This document shows positions 11,490 to 25,503 of a DNA stretch of 64,000 bases, in pieces. Origin of the DNA: Aquanectria penicillioides (lineage: Eukaryota > Ascomycota > Sordariomycetes > Hypocreales > Nectriaceae); contig PYIU01000008.1 in NCBI GenBank assembly GCA_003415625.1, positions 1-64,000 of the forward strand, written 5' to 3'. How positions within the stretch are numbered: the stretch's first letter is position 1; each line of letters starts with the position of its first letter. The position numbers were made by a program, and so were the translations under genes. A model generated the notes under the pieces. That model saw only the letters and a program-made list of their open reading frames with translations, searched no databases and was not told the DNA's origin.

Positions 11490-14400
11490 ACCTATTAAGT
11501 GGGGGAAGATTGGGTTAGAGTCGATTTTAAACACTACTATATAAGAATAATTGCAGTATATAACCCTTTAGAAGGCAAGGGAGACTTAAGGGCAATGCAT
11601 GCCCTAGCCAACCTCACTCCAGCCCCTAAGATAATTATAATTAAAGACTTCAACCTACACTACCTAATATAGGACTGCTATAGCAGAACCACCCTATACA
11701 GCCTAACCTTTTTAATGGAAATGTAATAATTAAATATAGCCTTAATAACCCCTATAGAACTGTAACTTAAAAAGCAAGTAATACTAAAAATAGCACCTTT
11801 AATTTAGCCTAGGCCTTAAAAGATAGCCATACTATCTATTTAGGCCTTAATTACAATTTAAATGGCTTTAACTATATCTTACAGCAAATATATATTGGGT
11901 TCTCTATAGATATATTGCCCCCCTTTTATTAAACCTTTAGCCTATAGCATTTAACTAGCGCATAACAAACCCTAAAAAAGCCAAACTTAAAGCGCAAGTT
12001 ACCCTCCACTAGACTTTAGGCAAAATAACCTCTATACAACAGCTAGAAGAGGCGGTTAAATGGCTAACCTAAGGACTGCACTGAATTGCTTAATACATTA
12101 CCCTAATATAAAGGCAACCTAGGCCCAACTGCAACAACTAGTGGGACCAGCCTACTGTAAAGGCTACCTACCAACTTAAATAAGCACAAAAATACATATA
12201 ATGCAATAGTATAGCAGCCAATTGGCTAGAACTGCAAGAGGCAGGCAATAAGCAAAAGGCTTATATAGCTAGAGCTAGGCATATGGCTTAGTGCAATACC
12301 CTATTTAAAGCTAAAATAGGGAAAGGCATTAGCAGCCAAAAGAAACTTTAGAACTTAAAGAGATAGGCATAACTCTAAAGCAGTATTGCTCCAGCCCCTT
12401 TATAGCTCCCTCCCCTTAACTGCCCCAAGCAAGATTCTTTAGCCACAAGCTATATTAAGAAGGCAACTATACTAGTAAAATGCTTCTTCCTTAAGCCTTA
12501 GGCAAATAACTAAAATATTAAACCTATTATAATAAACCTTATAATATAACTATTAGGTATAGATTAAATACTATAGAATGCTAAGGACTTAATGCAAAAC
12601 TATATTAAACTCCATAAATTAGCTTACTTGCTCTCTAAAATTCAATCGTAAAAAGCTTCTAGTAGAGATGGATTCCCCACCGGCTTCCTTAAAGCGTACA
12701 GCAAGCCCTTCCTAAAAGCCCTTACTACTATTACTAATACAAGCATTACACTTAAGCATTTCCCGCACCACTTCCATTATATAACCGCCACAATTATCCC
12801 TAAACCTAATAAAATAATGGCCTAAAAATGTATAGCATTTAAATAGAGACCTATCTCCTTTCTTAACATTATCAGCAAAATAATAGAGTTAATAATAGCC
12901 CAGCAAATAGCAGTAGCAGTAAAAAACCTAAATATACTTTTTAATAGTTAGATAGAGAATAGACCCTAAAGGTCTATTAAGCTAGCCCTTATAGTTATAG
13001 TAGAAGCAGTGCGTATAGTATAGGCCTGCAGTAAAATAGCATCACTCCTCCAATTAAACTTTACTATAGCCTTTAACTCAGTCAACTATAAGAGACTTAT
13101 TGCTACCCTCTATAATTAAAGCTACCTATAGTAATTATTAGTCTAGCTTTTTAGCTATTTATTTAAGCGTTTAGCATGCCTTTAGTTTAATAGTAAGTCC
13201 TTTAAACCCTATAGCATTAAAGTGGGGGTCCTATAGGGATCGCTACTCTCCCTTATTTTCTTTATTCTATTTATATTAGGGCTCTATATAGCGCTTTAGG
13301 AAGTCCTTAGAATTATAGTAGTTGGATTTGCCAATAATATAAACATACTTGCATTTAGGAAAGATATAGTAGAGACTTAAGCCTGACTTAAAGCTGTATA
13401 GATAGTATGTATGTTTTAGGCCTCTATTAATAGTATAACCTTTAAACCCACTAAAGCCTAGCTCCTTTATTTCTTTTGCCAATACTAAAGGCATTAAGTC
13501 TAACTAACCCTTATCTATAATACAATCTAGCTGCAGGAATTATGCCGTTTCCTTAGGTTATAGCTATATAGAAAGCTGCTTTAAGGCCTATATATCTTTA
13601 AGCTTAAAGGAAAACTTAAGCGCTAAAGGCAGGCCCTTACTGCCCTTATAGCAAGCATATAGAAAGTAAACCTTAAGGCTGCCTGCACAATATACATATA
13701 TATAATTAAGTCTACTATTACCTATAGCGCTAATATATACTATTCCCTAGCAAAAAGGGGCAAAAACCTAAAAGGGATTGCTAAAGCCCTATCTATTGAA
13801 TAGACTTAAGCTCTCTACATTATAGGGGAAGGCTATAAGGCCACTTTAATCAAACTGCTAAAAAGCAAGCTTAAAATCCCTCTATTTAATATATATCTTA
13901 ATAAACGACTTGCCCAATTCTAGGGCTGGCTTTAAGTTTAAGGCACTAAGAAACTTATCCTTTCTATAGCTGCATTAGTAATGCAATAGATCCGCCGCTA
14001 TTACTATAACGGCCCTTAGCATAAACCAATACAAGAATATAAAGAGTGGCTAGCTAATTGGCTCCTTAATAGAGAATATAAGGAGGACCGAAAGTTAATT
14101 AAGGACTAAGCATTAATTAACTAAAGGCACCAATAGAAATAAGCCAGGCATAAGTCTTGCAAATGCCATACAAGCAATAGAACAAAAGCAGCTAAAGTCT
14201 TCCCACTTTATATAAAGAAAAAGACTATTTGCCTTTATAAAGGACTTAAAAAGTACAAAAGCTCCCTACTTACCTAAATGCAAATAGAACGCATTAGGCT
14301 CTAGGGATTCCTTTTCTAAAGAAAAGTCCCTAAAGTAAATACGCCCTAATGCCAGTGCAAAGACGCTATTAAAACAGTCAGCCACATTATACTACACTGC

Positions 14401-14650
14401 CCGCTCTACTTAAGCCAAAGGGAATCCCTATCTAACCCACCCTACAACCTCCTTAAGCTTAAGCAGTACCTATCTAAAGCCCAAACTGCACACTACTTTA
14501 TTAAGTGGCTAGCCCACCTATATATCATACCGCACTACAAACTAGCTATCAAGCTACACTCAGTCTAGGATACGCCTATTTGCGCACTGCCCCCGCCTTC
14601 TAGCAACTCTCCTACTTAAGCGCTCTAACCCCCCCATCAAGAGGGAAGTT
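11490..14650 (+). pseudogene. LINE1 ORF2 (endonuclease, reverse transcriptase), broken
   Basis: The N-terminal part reads as an apurinic/apyrimidinic-type endonuclease: an IAVYNPLEG segment, then KDFNLHYL near 11645-11670, corresponding to the GDFN motif of the family. The reverse transcriptase follows at about 12650-13500. Its catalytic FADD now reads FANN at 13327-13338, with the preceding GF and following INILAF still clear. A post-RT Cys/His motif typical of Tad and I-clade LINEs sits at 14350-14400 (CQCKDAI, then HIILHC). Frequent TAA/TAG codons at former Gln and Trp sites make it nonfunctional. Ends are approximate. Confidence 0.85.
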
Positions 14651-15704
14651 AATGCACCCAAAAAAACCCCTTTAAGAAAGGGAAAAAACCGGCCTACTAT
14701 ATAAATAATACACTAAAGCCCGCCCCCCCTAATAGCTAGGTCTCCACCTCACCCCCATCCCAAACCCAACTCTCATCCACCGCCGCGCCCAACCCATACC
14801 CGCCCACCCTAGCAATACTACCTACTCCAAGTCTATATCCTCCCTAAAAGACATAAAATCCATCTCATCCTCCTCACCATCCTCCCCGCCATCCTCCTCC
14901 TTATCCCCAAGCCCCCCCCACTCCAATCCCCCCCAGCTCCATCCAAGCCCAAGCCATCACTCAGGGAGTCACGCCAGACTCCAGTATCTACCACTAATAT
15001 TAGCCAATATAAACCCACACTAAGACCAACCCAACCTACCGCCGCTACTACTCCCTAGCGCTGCCTATCCTTAAGTAGCCTTAGCCCCCCTAACTAAAGA
15101 AGGCAGCATAGCCATTAAGCTCTTAAGAGCTATAGCCATACAATTAACTCCATTAATCAGCTTATAGAGCTAATCAGCACTAGGACCTACAGTTGGAACT
15201 GCAGGTATAGCTTAAGAGCGCACTTAAATCGCCCTCCTTTTAGCCTAAATGGCCTTGGCCCCTAACCGCTAGAGCTCCTCTACCTAATAGACCGCATTAG
15301 CAGCAAACCTAAGTTAGAACCAAAGAGTACTCACTATAGCCATCCCCTCCCGCAAAGCCACCACCAGTGCTCAAGCATCAGCCTCCACCAAGTATAGCAA
15401 CAGCTTGCATAGCTTATGCATATAGGCATAAGCTGCACAGCCACTAGCCTTAGCATCTACTGCCATCAGCTACCTAAAGTCATAATAAAGGGACACAACT
15501 CACTGGCCTAATCCTAGTATAAACCCTCCTCCCTATCTCTTGCTATTTATATAATATATATAGAGTAGGGCAGATCCCACACCGCCCCTAAAGACAGCTC
15601 AACACCCCCTGCCCTAATACAGCCAGCCTAGCGTCTTAGCATCTATATAAGCATTAATATAGAAACCATAATGGGCCTATAGCATATACAAACCGTTATG
15701 GTCA

Positions 15705-15790
15705 TAATTGTAGTTATAATTGTTGTTATTATTATTATTATTGCTATTATTATTATTGTTATTATTATTGTTATTATTATAGTTATTATC
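15705..15790. repeat. ATT-rich microsatellite in the LINE 3' region
   Basis: An imperfect (TTA/TTG)n run is punctuated by GTT and GCT units. The equivalent position in LINE2 (about 20440-20525) carries a related but shorter and purer ATT array, so the microsatellite belongs to the LINE itself and has changed length between copies. Confidence 0.85.
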
Positions 15791-17229
15791 CTTAGCTATA
15801 TACAATCAGTATAGAATAGCAATAGAAATAGTAATTGGCACTTATATAAATTGGGTATTTTGCGCGAATAATGCATTAGTAAAGCGCATACTTAAAGGCA
15901 ATAGGAAGCTCTTATAGAGGCATATAAAAAAGAAAGAAAGGAAAAGGAATCGGGCATGCCCGCAAAGATTAAGAAATAATAACAATAGCACTTAAATAGC
16001 TAGCAGCTAGCCGGCCGCTAGCTAGTACTAGATTGGTGCTTCACTCCTTACAATAGGCCTATAGTATAGACAATCCGGGCCTATTGCAGGCCCTACTTTC
16101 ACCTTACTTACTAACCCTACAACTAGATAAATAGGATATTTTAGTAATAGCACTAAACTAACTTTTAATCCAATGCCCCCCTATAGAGAACTTGCAATGG
16201 GCCCAATATTGTATTGAATAAAGGTTTTTACCCTATTAATATAGTTTTTTTCCTTTATTTATATAGTATAGAAGCACTATTTACCTTATAGGTCTATAGA
16301 GTATTAATAAATAAATAAATAATAGTAAATACTTAATAAATAAAGAGTTTAAAAGCAATAATTATTTAACTGCAGCCTATCTTTTAAATAAGGCATTTTA
16401 ATATTATTTTAAAAATATATATAAAAAAGAAAATAAATAAAGTAAAAACTAGCAATTTTTCCTTAATTGCTATTTATATAAAGTATTTTAAGGCATTATA
16501 CTAAATATAAATACTATAATAATATTAATAGCTAAAAAGAATTAATTTTTAGTATTATAATAAAAAGATTTAATAATTAAAATTAATATAAAAGAAATAA
16601 AGGCAGTTAAAATATACTTTAGCAGTAAAAATTTATATAATTTATTAAAAAATAATAATAATTTAAACTTTAATTAAAAGAGTTTTATTTTATATTATAG
16701 ATATATTAATACTATTTCTTCTTTATCTTAAAGATATAAACTACTTTAGTATTTACTTAAATAATATTATTAATAAATTAATATATAAAAATAAAAGAAT
16801 TTTAATTATTAAAAATAAAAATATTTATAATTCTTTTTAATAAAATAAAAGACAATAATTACTTTTCTTAATAAAGCTAAACTATAATATATCTATATAT
16901 ATTTTAATTATCTATTTATATTATATTTATATAGGCTATTAATAAAGGCAGGCTATAATATTAAATATAAAGCAATTAAAATAATATAAAAGTTTTACTA
17001 TTATTATTAAATAAAGAGTAAGGCATTAAAACAATTTAAGTTTATATTAAAAAATAATTATAACTTTAATTATAAAGTAATTATTAATATAATATATTTA
17101 AATTCTTAATTAAATCTCTATATTATTAATATAGTAATATTCTTTTAAATAAAATAGTTTTTAATAAATATATTAATAAAAGAAACTTAAAAGATATTAA
17201 AAAATATATTAAATTAATACTTACTTTAG

Positions 17230-20200
17230 CGCTTCTTCTTTAAGCTTTAGGCAAACAACTAAAACATTAAACCTATTATAATAAACCTTATAATACAACT
17301 ATTAAATATAGACTAAATGCTATAAAATATTAAGGACTTAATATAAAACTATATTAAACTCTATAAACTAGCCTACTTACTCTTTAAAATTTAATTATAA
17401 AAAGCTTTTAGCAATAATAGATTCCTTATTAGCTTCCTTAAAGTATACAGTAAGCCCTTTTTAAAAGCCCTTATTACTATTACTAATATAAATATTACAT
17501 TTAAGCATTTCTTATATTGCTTTTATTATATAACTATTATAATTATCTTTAAACCTAATAAAATAATAGCTTAAAAATATATAGCATTTAAATAGAGATC
17601 TATTTCCTTCCTTAATATTATTAATAAAGTAATAAAGTTAATAATAGCTTAATAAATAATAATAATAGCTAAAAACCTAAATATACTTTTTAATAGTTAA
17701 ATAAAGAATAAATCCTAAAGGTCTATTAAGCTAGCCCTTATAGTTATAGTAAAAGCAATATATATAGTATAGGCCTATAATAAAATAGTATTGCTTCTTT
17801 AATTAAATTTTACTATAGCCTTTAATTTAATTAATTATAAAAGGCTTATTGCTACCCTTTATAATTAAGGCTATTTATAGTAGTTATTAGTTTAGCTTTT
17901 TAACTATTTATTTAAGCGTTTAATATGCTTTTAGTTTAATAGTAAGTCCTTTAAACTTTATAGCATTAAAGTAAGGGTTCTATAGGGATTGCTACTTTTC
18001 TTTATTCTCTTTATTCTATTTATATTAGGGCTTTATATAGTGCTTTAAAAAGTCCTTAAAATTATAGTAATTAAATTTACTAATAATATAAATATACTTA
18101 TATTTAGGAAAGATACAATAAAGACTTAAGCCTAACTTAAAGCTATATAAATAGTATATATATTTTAGGCCTCTATTAATAGTATAACCTTTAAATCTAT
18201 TAAAGCTTAGCTTTTTTATTTTTTTATTAATATTAAAAGCATTAAGTTTAATTAACCCTTATTTATAATACAATTTAGCTATAGGAATTATACTGTTTCT
18301 TTAGGTTATAGCTATATAAAAAGCTACTTTAGGGCCTATATATTTTTAAGCTTAAGGGAAAACTTAAGCGCTAAAGGCAGGCCCTTACTGCCCTTATAGT
18401 AAGTATATAAAAAGTAAACCTTAAGGCTGCCTATATAATATATATATATATAATTAGGTTTACTATTGCCTATAGTATTAATATATATTATTTTTTAGTA
18501 AAAAGGGGTAAAAACCTAAAAGAAATTGCTAAAGCCTTATCTATTAAATAGATTTAAGCCCTTTATATTATAGGGGAAGGCTATAAGGCTATTTTAATTA
18601 AACTATTAAAAAGTAAGCTTAAAATCCCTTTACTTAATATATATTTTAATAAATAACTTACTTAATTTTAGGGCTAGCTTTAAGCTTAAAGCACTAAAAA
18701 ACTTATTCTTTTTATAGCTATATTAGTAATACAATAAATTTACTATTATTATTGCAATAGCCTTTAGTATAAATTAATATAAAAATATAAAAAGTAGCTA
18801 ATTAATTAGCTCTTTAATAAAGAATATAAAAAGAACTAAAAGTTAATTAAAAATTAAATATTAATTAACTAAAGGTATTAATAAAAATAAATTAAATATA
18901 AGTTTTATAAATACTATATAAATAATAGAATAAAAGTAGCTAAAGTCTTTTTACTTTATATAAAGAAGAAAACTATTTGCTTTTATAAGGGATTTAAGAA
19001 GTATAAAAGCTTTTTGCTTATTTAAATGTAAATAGAATGCATTAAGCTTTAAGGATTTCTTTTTTAAAGAAAAGTCCTTAAAGTAAGTATACTTTAATAT
19101 TAATATAAAGATACTATTAAAACAATTAGCTATATTATATTATACTGCCTATTTTACTTAAGCTAAAGGGAATCTTTATTTAATTTACTTTATAATCTTT
19201 TTAAGCTTAAGTAGTATTTATTTAAAGCCTAAACTATATATTGCTTTATTAAATAGCTAGCCTATTTATATATTATACTATATTATAAACTAGCTATTAA
19301 GCTATATTTAGTTTAAAATATACTTATTTATATATTGCCTTTACCTTTTAATAACTCTTTTATTTAAGCGCTTTAATCTTTTTATTAAAAGGGAAGTTAA
19401 TGCATTTAAAAAAACTCCCTTTAAAAGAGGGAAAAAACTAGCCTATTATATAAATAATATATTAAAGCCTGCCCTTTTTAATAGCTAAATCTTTACTTTA
19501 TCTTTATTTTAAATTTAACCTTTATTTATTGCTATACTTAATCTATATCTATCTATTTTAGCAATACTATTTACTTTAAGTTTATATTCTTTTTAAAAGA
19601 TATAAAATCTATTTTATTCTTTTTACTATTTTTCTTTTTATTTTTAAGCCCCTTTTATTTTAATTCCCTTTTAGCTTTATTTAAGCTTAAGCTATTACTT
19701 AAAGAGTTATATTAAACTTTAATATTTACTATTAATATTAGCTAATATAAACCTATATTAAAATTAATTTAATCTATTGCTATTATTACTTCTTAATGCT
19801 ATTTATTTTTAAGTAGCTTTAGCCCTTTTAATTAAAGAAGGCAATATAGCTATTAAGCTTTTAAAAGCTATAGCTATATAATTAATTCTATTAATTAACT
19901 TATAAAGCTAATTAATATTAAAACCTATAATTAAAACTATAAATATAGCTTAAAAGTGCGCTTAAATTGCTCTTTTTTTAGCTTAAATAGCCTTAGCCCC
20001 TAACTGCTAAAGCTCCTTTATTTAATAGATTGTATTAATAGTAAACTTAAGTTAAAATTAAAAAGTACTTATTATAGCTATCCCCTTTTATAAAGCTACT
20101 ATTAATACTTAAGTATTAGCCTCTATTAAATATAGTAATAGCTTATATAGTTTATATATATAGGTATAAGCAATATAGCTATTAACTTTAGTATTTACTG

Positions 20201-20482
20201 CTATTAACTACCTAAAGTTATAATAAAGAAATATAACTTATTAGCCTAATCCTAATATAGACCCTTCTTTCTATCTTTTACTATTTGCATAATATATATA
20301 GAGTAGGGCAGATTTTACATTGCCCTTAAGGATAGCTTAATACCCCCTACTTTAATATAGCTAGCCTAATATTTTAGTATTTATATAAGTATTAATATAG
20401 AAATTATAATAGGCTTATAGTATATATAAACTATTATAGTTATAGTTATAGTTATAGTTATAGATATTATTATTATTATTGC

Positions 20483-20519
<37 letters not shown>

Positions 20520-21056
20520 GTTATTATTTTTAGCTATATATAATTAATATAAAATAGTAATAAAAATAGTAATTAATGCTTATATAAGTTAGGTATTTTA
20601 TGCAAATAATACATTAATAAAGTATATACTTAAAGGCAATAAAAAGCTTTTATAAAGGTATATAAAGAAGAAAGAAAGGAAAAGGAATTAAATATACTTA
20701 TAAAGATTAAGAAATAATAATAATAGCATTTAAACAGCTAGTAGCCAGCTGGCTGCTAGCTAGTGCTAAATTAATGCCTTACTCTTTATAATAGGCCTAT
20801 AGTATAAATAATTTAGGCCTATTATAGGCCTTACTTTTATCTTACTTATTAACCTTATAATTAGGTAAATAGAATATTTTAGTAATAATATTAAATTAAC
20901 TTTTAATTTAATGCCTTTCTATAAAGGACCTATAATAGGCCTAATATTATATTAAATAAAGGTTTTTACTTTATTAATATAGTTTTTTCCTTTATTTATA
21001 TAGTATAAAAGCACTATTTACCTTATAGGTCTATAGAGTATTAATAAATAAATAAA
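17230..21056 (+). mobile_element. 5'-truncated LINE copy (LINE2), heavily RIP-mutated
   Basis: It is collinear with LINE1 from about 12480 to 16318. It lacks ORF1, the endonuclease and the start of the reverse transcriptase, the usual result of incomplete target-primed reverse transcription. A perfect 15-bp duplication TAATACTTACTTTAG (17215-17229 and 21057-21071) marks the insertion. The catalytic FADD reads FTNN at 18076-18087. Compared with LINE1, nearly all differences are C-to-T or G-to-A. Confidence 0.9.
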
Positions 21057-21071
21057 TAATACTTACTTTAG

Positions 21072-23570
21072 TTTATTAAATATTATTATTTATAATATTA
21101 GTATTAGTTTAATAACTATTAAATTTAAAAGTAAAGCTAAATTAATAGGCATTACTTATTATTAAGTTTTAATTAATATATATTAATTAATTAATAAAAT
21201 TAAAAGATATTATATATTAATATAATATATATTTAAAATTATAAAAGCTAAACTTTAAGATATTATATTTATAAATGCAATCCTTTAAATAAGCTTTAAG
21301 GCAGTTAATAATATAGCTAGCCTTAATAAATTAATGCTAACTTTATTAATATTTAATGCTTATCTATAAATTGTAATAAATTTACTATTAATTTCTTTAT
21401 TCTTTTAATATATAAATACAGTCCTTAAAGTAATAATAAAGCTATATAAGCTTATTGTAAAATATAAGCTTAATAATATATTAAAAATATATAATAGACT
21501 TAATACAATTAAGGTCTTATTATAGTTCCTTAAATTAAAAAGTAAAGTTTATATCTATTAAAAAAATAAAAAATAAAAAGAACTATATAAAGTCCTTAAA
21601 GTAATTAAATTTAAGGTAATAGTAAATATAGAGAATAAACTAATAGTATTTTAAACAATAGCTATATAACTATATTATTAATACCTTAAGGTAATTAAAA
21701 ATATATTAGTAAAGAAATATAAAAAGATTTTAATACTATTTAAGTATTTTAAACTAAAATAACTTTATTAATAAGGCAGACCTTTAAAAAACTTAATTTC
21801 TTAAAATGCCTTATTAAAACTACTAAAATAAAAGAGTAAACTAAAGAAAAACCCTTTTTTATAACTAAATATAATTAAACTACTATAATAATAAGAAAGA
21901 CTAAAAAAGAACTTTATTTTAAATAATACTTATTTAATTAATAGAGAGATAGAGATCTTTATTATATATAAAAAAACAGCTAATTAAAAACTTATATATA
22001 AGCTATATTAAAAATGAAAAATAACTAGCCTTAATAAACTATTTAAGGAATTAAATAATATTAAACTAAATTTATTACTAAAAACTAATATTTTAAAATT
22101 AATTCTATATAATAAAGATAAATATTATAAAATATATATCTTTAGATTATAAATAGTCTATAAAATTAAAGAGAAAATAATAATAATACTTTATAAAAAG
22201 TCTTATTTTATTATATAAAAATATAGTAATAAAGAAAAAAGGGAAATTCTTATTTAATTCTTAATAATTTAATACTATAGCTAATAATTAATTCTAGCTT
22301 TTATCTTAACCCTTTAAAAAACAGAAATGCACTTAATACTATATAATATTATATAAGTATATCTATAGTTAAGGTTTTAATAAAACTAATTAATTTTAAT
22401 ATACTTACCTTAAAAACTAAAAAAAAAGTACCTTAAAAAAATAATTCTAAAGGTTATAAAGCTATTATATAGTATTATAAAGGCAGAAGTTTATTAGTTT
22501 ATTATATACTATAGCTACTATAAAGAAAAGCTAATAATAGAAATATTAATATTAAATTTTTATTTAATTATTATAAAGAATAGTAAGGATTTTAGTATTA
22601 CTAGCCTATAGACTAATAATACCCTTAATCTAAAAATAGATACCTTTTTAATAAAGAAAGAAAAAGAGCTTTAAAAAGCTAGCTTTAAAGTAAAACCTTA
22701 AACAGTCCTAAAGAATAGAATAATTAATAACTTTAATAAATACTAAATATAAATAAAAAGAGAATAAATAATAATTATTTAAAAAGAATAAATAAAAAAG
22801 CTTATAATAGTAAATAAAAAAATAAAGAATAAAGTATAATAATATATAGAATAATATATAAAAGAAGTATATATTGCTTTTATTTATTAACTAAAGGCAG
22901 TATATAATTACTTTATTATAGTATATATATAATAATTAATTAAAGATAATATTTATAAAATTAACTAAAGGATTATTTAGTAAATAAATAATAAAAAAAA
23001 GATCTTTACTTTAAAGTAATTAATTTAGTAAATACTAAGCTAATAGTCTTTATAAATAAAGCTTTTATAAATAATAAGGATTTAAGTTTTTAAGTAAAAT
23101 ATATAATTATATTAATAAATAAAAAATATATAAAAGATAAAGTATTTACTATATATAGCAATATTATTTATTAATTATTAATAAAGTGCAAAAGAGTTAT
23201 AAAGAGCATTTTAATATTAAAGATTTATAGTTTTATTAATAGATTTAATCTTAAATATATAATTATATATATATTATATATAATTATAAAGAGAATAAAA
23301 CTACTATTAATTTTATTAATAATCTATATAGATTTTTACTTATTCTATAATTATTTAATTAAGCTTAAATTAACTAGTAAAAAAAGGTTAATAATTAATT
23401 TAATAGGCCTTTATTAATTATATAAATAATAAAAGATTAATAAAATTAAATAGATTAAAGGTAGTAATAACCCTATAAATGTAATAATAAAGCTAATGCC
23501 TAATAAAGCTCTAAAGAACTTAATTATAAGCAATAGGCTAAGAATATAATTAAAAGAATAGATCTAATAT
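21072..23570 (+). pseudogene. Copia H integrase C-terminus, reverse transcriptase and RNase H remnant
   Basis: After LINE2, the plus strand reads as the end of a copia integrase (KVYIYQKNK followed by ELYKVL, equivalent to the VxVWRE...GPYKLL segment of fungal copia proteins) near 21545-21600. The reverse transcriptase then runs from about 22000 to 23000. Its catalytic segment, normally QTDDT, now reads stop-Thr-Asn-Asn-Thr at 22609-22623. An RNase H-like region continues to about 23570. Stops at former Gln/Trp codons are frequent. The identification rests on remembered family patterns, and the outer limits are approximate. Confidence 0.7.
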
Positions 23571-23689
23571 TAATAATAATAAGAAGGTACTAGTATTAAT
23601 TCCTTTATATTATAATAAAAATATTATAGAGGATGCTAAAGTTCAATTTTATAGGTATTAAAGATATAGGCTTATCTTAAAGGGATATA

Positions 23690-25503
23690 AAATAGGCTCT
23701 TTTATAAAAAAGATACCTTTAACCCTTTCTTTAGAAAAAGAAAGGAATAAAAATAAATTAAATACAATAAAACTATTATATATAATAACTCTTATTTATT
23801 AATAATTATTAAGTAAACTAAAAATTAAAAATATAGTTTTTTAAGCGCTTTTCTTTTCTTTTTTAATATTTAAGAAATAATTAAATTTACTAAAACTTTA
23901 ATTATTAAATGCCTTATAACTTAGCCCTTAATCTTTAATAGTAATTATAATACTATTAATAATCCCCTTTTAGCATTAATGCACTATAATTAAGTTTTTA
24001 TTAAATATAAGTAAAAGAAAAATACTTAATTAATTGCTTTAAATACTAATTAAATATAAAACTTTATTAATACTATTATCTTTAATAAACTTAATATTGC
24101 TAATAAAAAGTTCTTTAATTAATATAAGCTTATAAAACTTATTAAAACCTAAAAATCTATTTATATTTTAAGATTTTTAAATAATTCCTTTAATACTTAA
24201 TAGCTTTATATTAATCTAAAAGATTATTATATAATAAGCTAAAAGGGAGTTAAGTATTAAACTTTTAAAAATAAATATTAAATTATTTTAAAGCTATTTA
24301 ATCCCTAAAATAATAGCTATTAAATAAGTCTACCTTTACTATTAGGCTTTTAATTGCTTTATTATTTTTTAGCTAATAATTTAATTAAATACTATTAAAC
24401 TTATAAGTATTAAATAATAAATAGATTTTTTACTAAAATTAATAAATTTACTAAAGTTATTATTACCTTAAATAATAATAAAGAAGAAGGTTTTAAATAA
24501 GCCCTAAACTACTAAAATTAAAGCATTAAAGCAACTTACCTTTATAGTCTATACCTTAAGTTTAAGACTTTTACCCTTAAATCTATTATTAAGCTTAAAT
24601 TAATAATTGAATTTATTTAGTCCCTATATAAATTATTTATTAGCTTATTAATTTATATAAGTATTATTTAATTAAGTGCACTTAAAAAAGAAATTTAAAT
24701 TAATTAAAATATATTTATTTATTTTAATGTATTTAATTAAATATTTATTAACTCTTTTAGTAAAAAGTAAGTAATTAATTTAATTTAATTAATTTAATAA
24801 ATACTATTATTTAAATTAGCTATTTTTAATAATTTAATTAAATAAACTTAAATTTACTTATTGCTATAAATAATAAATAGAGTTTTTATAAGTGCTTTAT
24901 ACTATCTTTATTAATTTCTTAATTAATTAAATATATAATAAAAGAAGGGAGTTATATTATAATTGCTAATACTATAGTTAAAAACATTACTAATATTACT
25001 ATTTAAAGCCAATAAAGTAATTATAATTTAAATTATATTGCCTTTATTAAAAGAAAAATAACTATTAAAATTAAATAAATAAATTTACCTTAAATTAATT
25101 AATAGGCTATTTTTAAGCTCCTTTAAATAAAGAGTTAAATCTCTTATATACTAAAAGGGCTAATCTTAATAAATTAATAGAATAAAATTATAACTACTAC
25201 TTATAAGCTATTTAAACCTTTAATTTCTATTTATTAGTTTTATATTAATTAATATTGCAATTAAAAACTATATTATAAAAAAAGGTAATAGTAAAGTTAA
25301 AATAAAGAGATTAAGTATTAAAAATAAAATAAATTATAAAAGGAAATAATAATAAATTAAATAATAGATTATAAATATAAAGCATTTAATTAAATGCTTC
25401 TTTTAAGATTTTCCTTATATTTAAATAAATTAAGCTTAAAGTTTTCCTTTTATATTATACCTTTAGTTTACTTAAGGATAAGCATTAAGGCATTAAAAAG
25501 GGA
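23690..25503 (+). repeat. Segment X of the A-family element (copy in B)
   Basis: The block from about 23760 rightward is the reverse complement of about 45529-47250 in element A and adjoins the LTR in both copies. It holds several TTAATTAA-centred palindromes, including a copy of AAGCATTTAATTAAATGCTT near 25380-25400. I recognise no protein domain. The function of this 3' region between pol and LTR is unknown. Confidence 0.65.

Larger units (their letters stand above)
9713..16318 (+). mobile_element. Full-length Tad1-type LINE (LINE1)
   Basis: This is a 6.6-kb non-LTR retrotransposon. It is flanked by a perfect 16-bp duplication ATAATAGTAAATACTT (9697-9712 and 16319-16334) and ends in a short TTAATAAATAAAT-type tail. 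In order it has a 5' leader, an ORF1 with zinc knuckles, and an ORF2 with apurinic-type endonuclease, reverse transcriptase and a Cys/His motif. A 1.6-kb 3' region follows with an ATT-rich microsatellite. LINE2 is collinear from about 12480 to the 3' end and LINE3 from the 5' end to about 12950, which confirms the unit. It is visibly much richer in G and C than everything around it, so it is the least mutated copy. Confidence 0.9.
16335..23600 (+). mobile_element. Degraded copia element H, pol part only, split by LINE2
   Basis: The plus strand carries remnants of a copia polyprotein in two pieces, 16335-17214 and 21072-23600, joined once LINE2 and its duplicated target are removed. It is a different family from element E. 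I found no LTR on either side, so it may be an internal fragment or its LTRs may be too decayed to see. LINE1 lies immediately upstream. Confidence 0.65.

Noticed and set aside
13276..13494. 72-codon minus-strand open frame
   Set aside because: It lies antisense to the reverse-transcriptase core of LINE1, so it is a shadow frame.
14833..15018. 61-codon Gly/Trp-rich minus-strand open frame
   Set aside because: It is within the C-rich LINE 3' region, compositionally driven, with no counterpart in LINE2.
8421..23690. Recognisable LTRs for copia element H
   Set aside because: I compared the sequence near 8420-8600 with 23570-23760 and saw no direct repeat, so I did not call LTRs.
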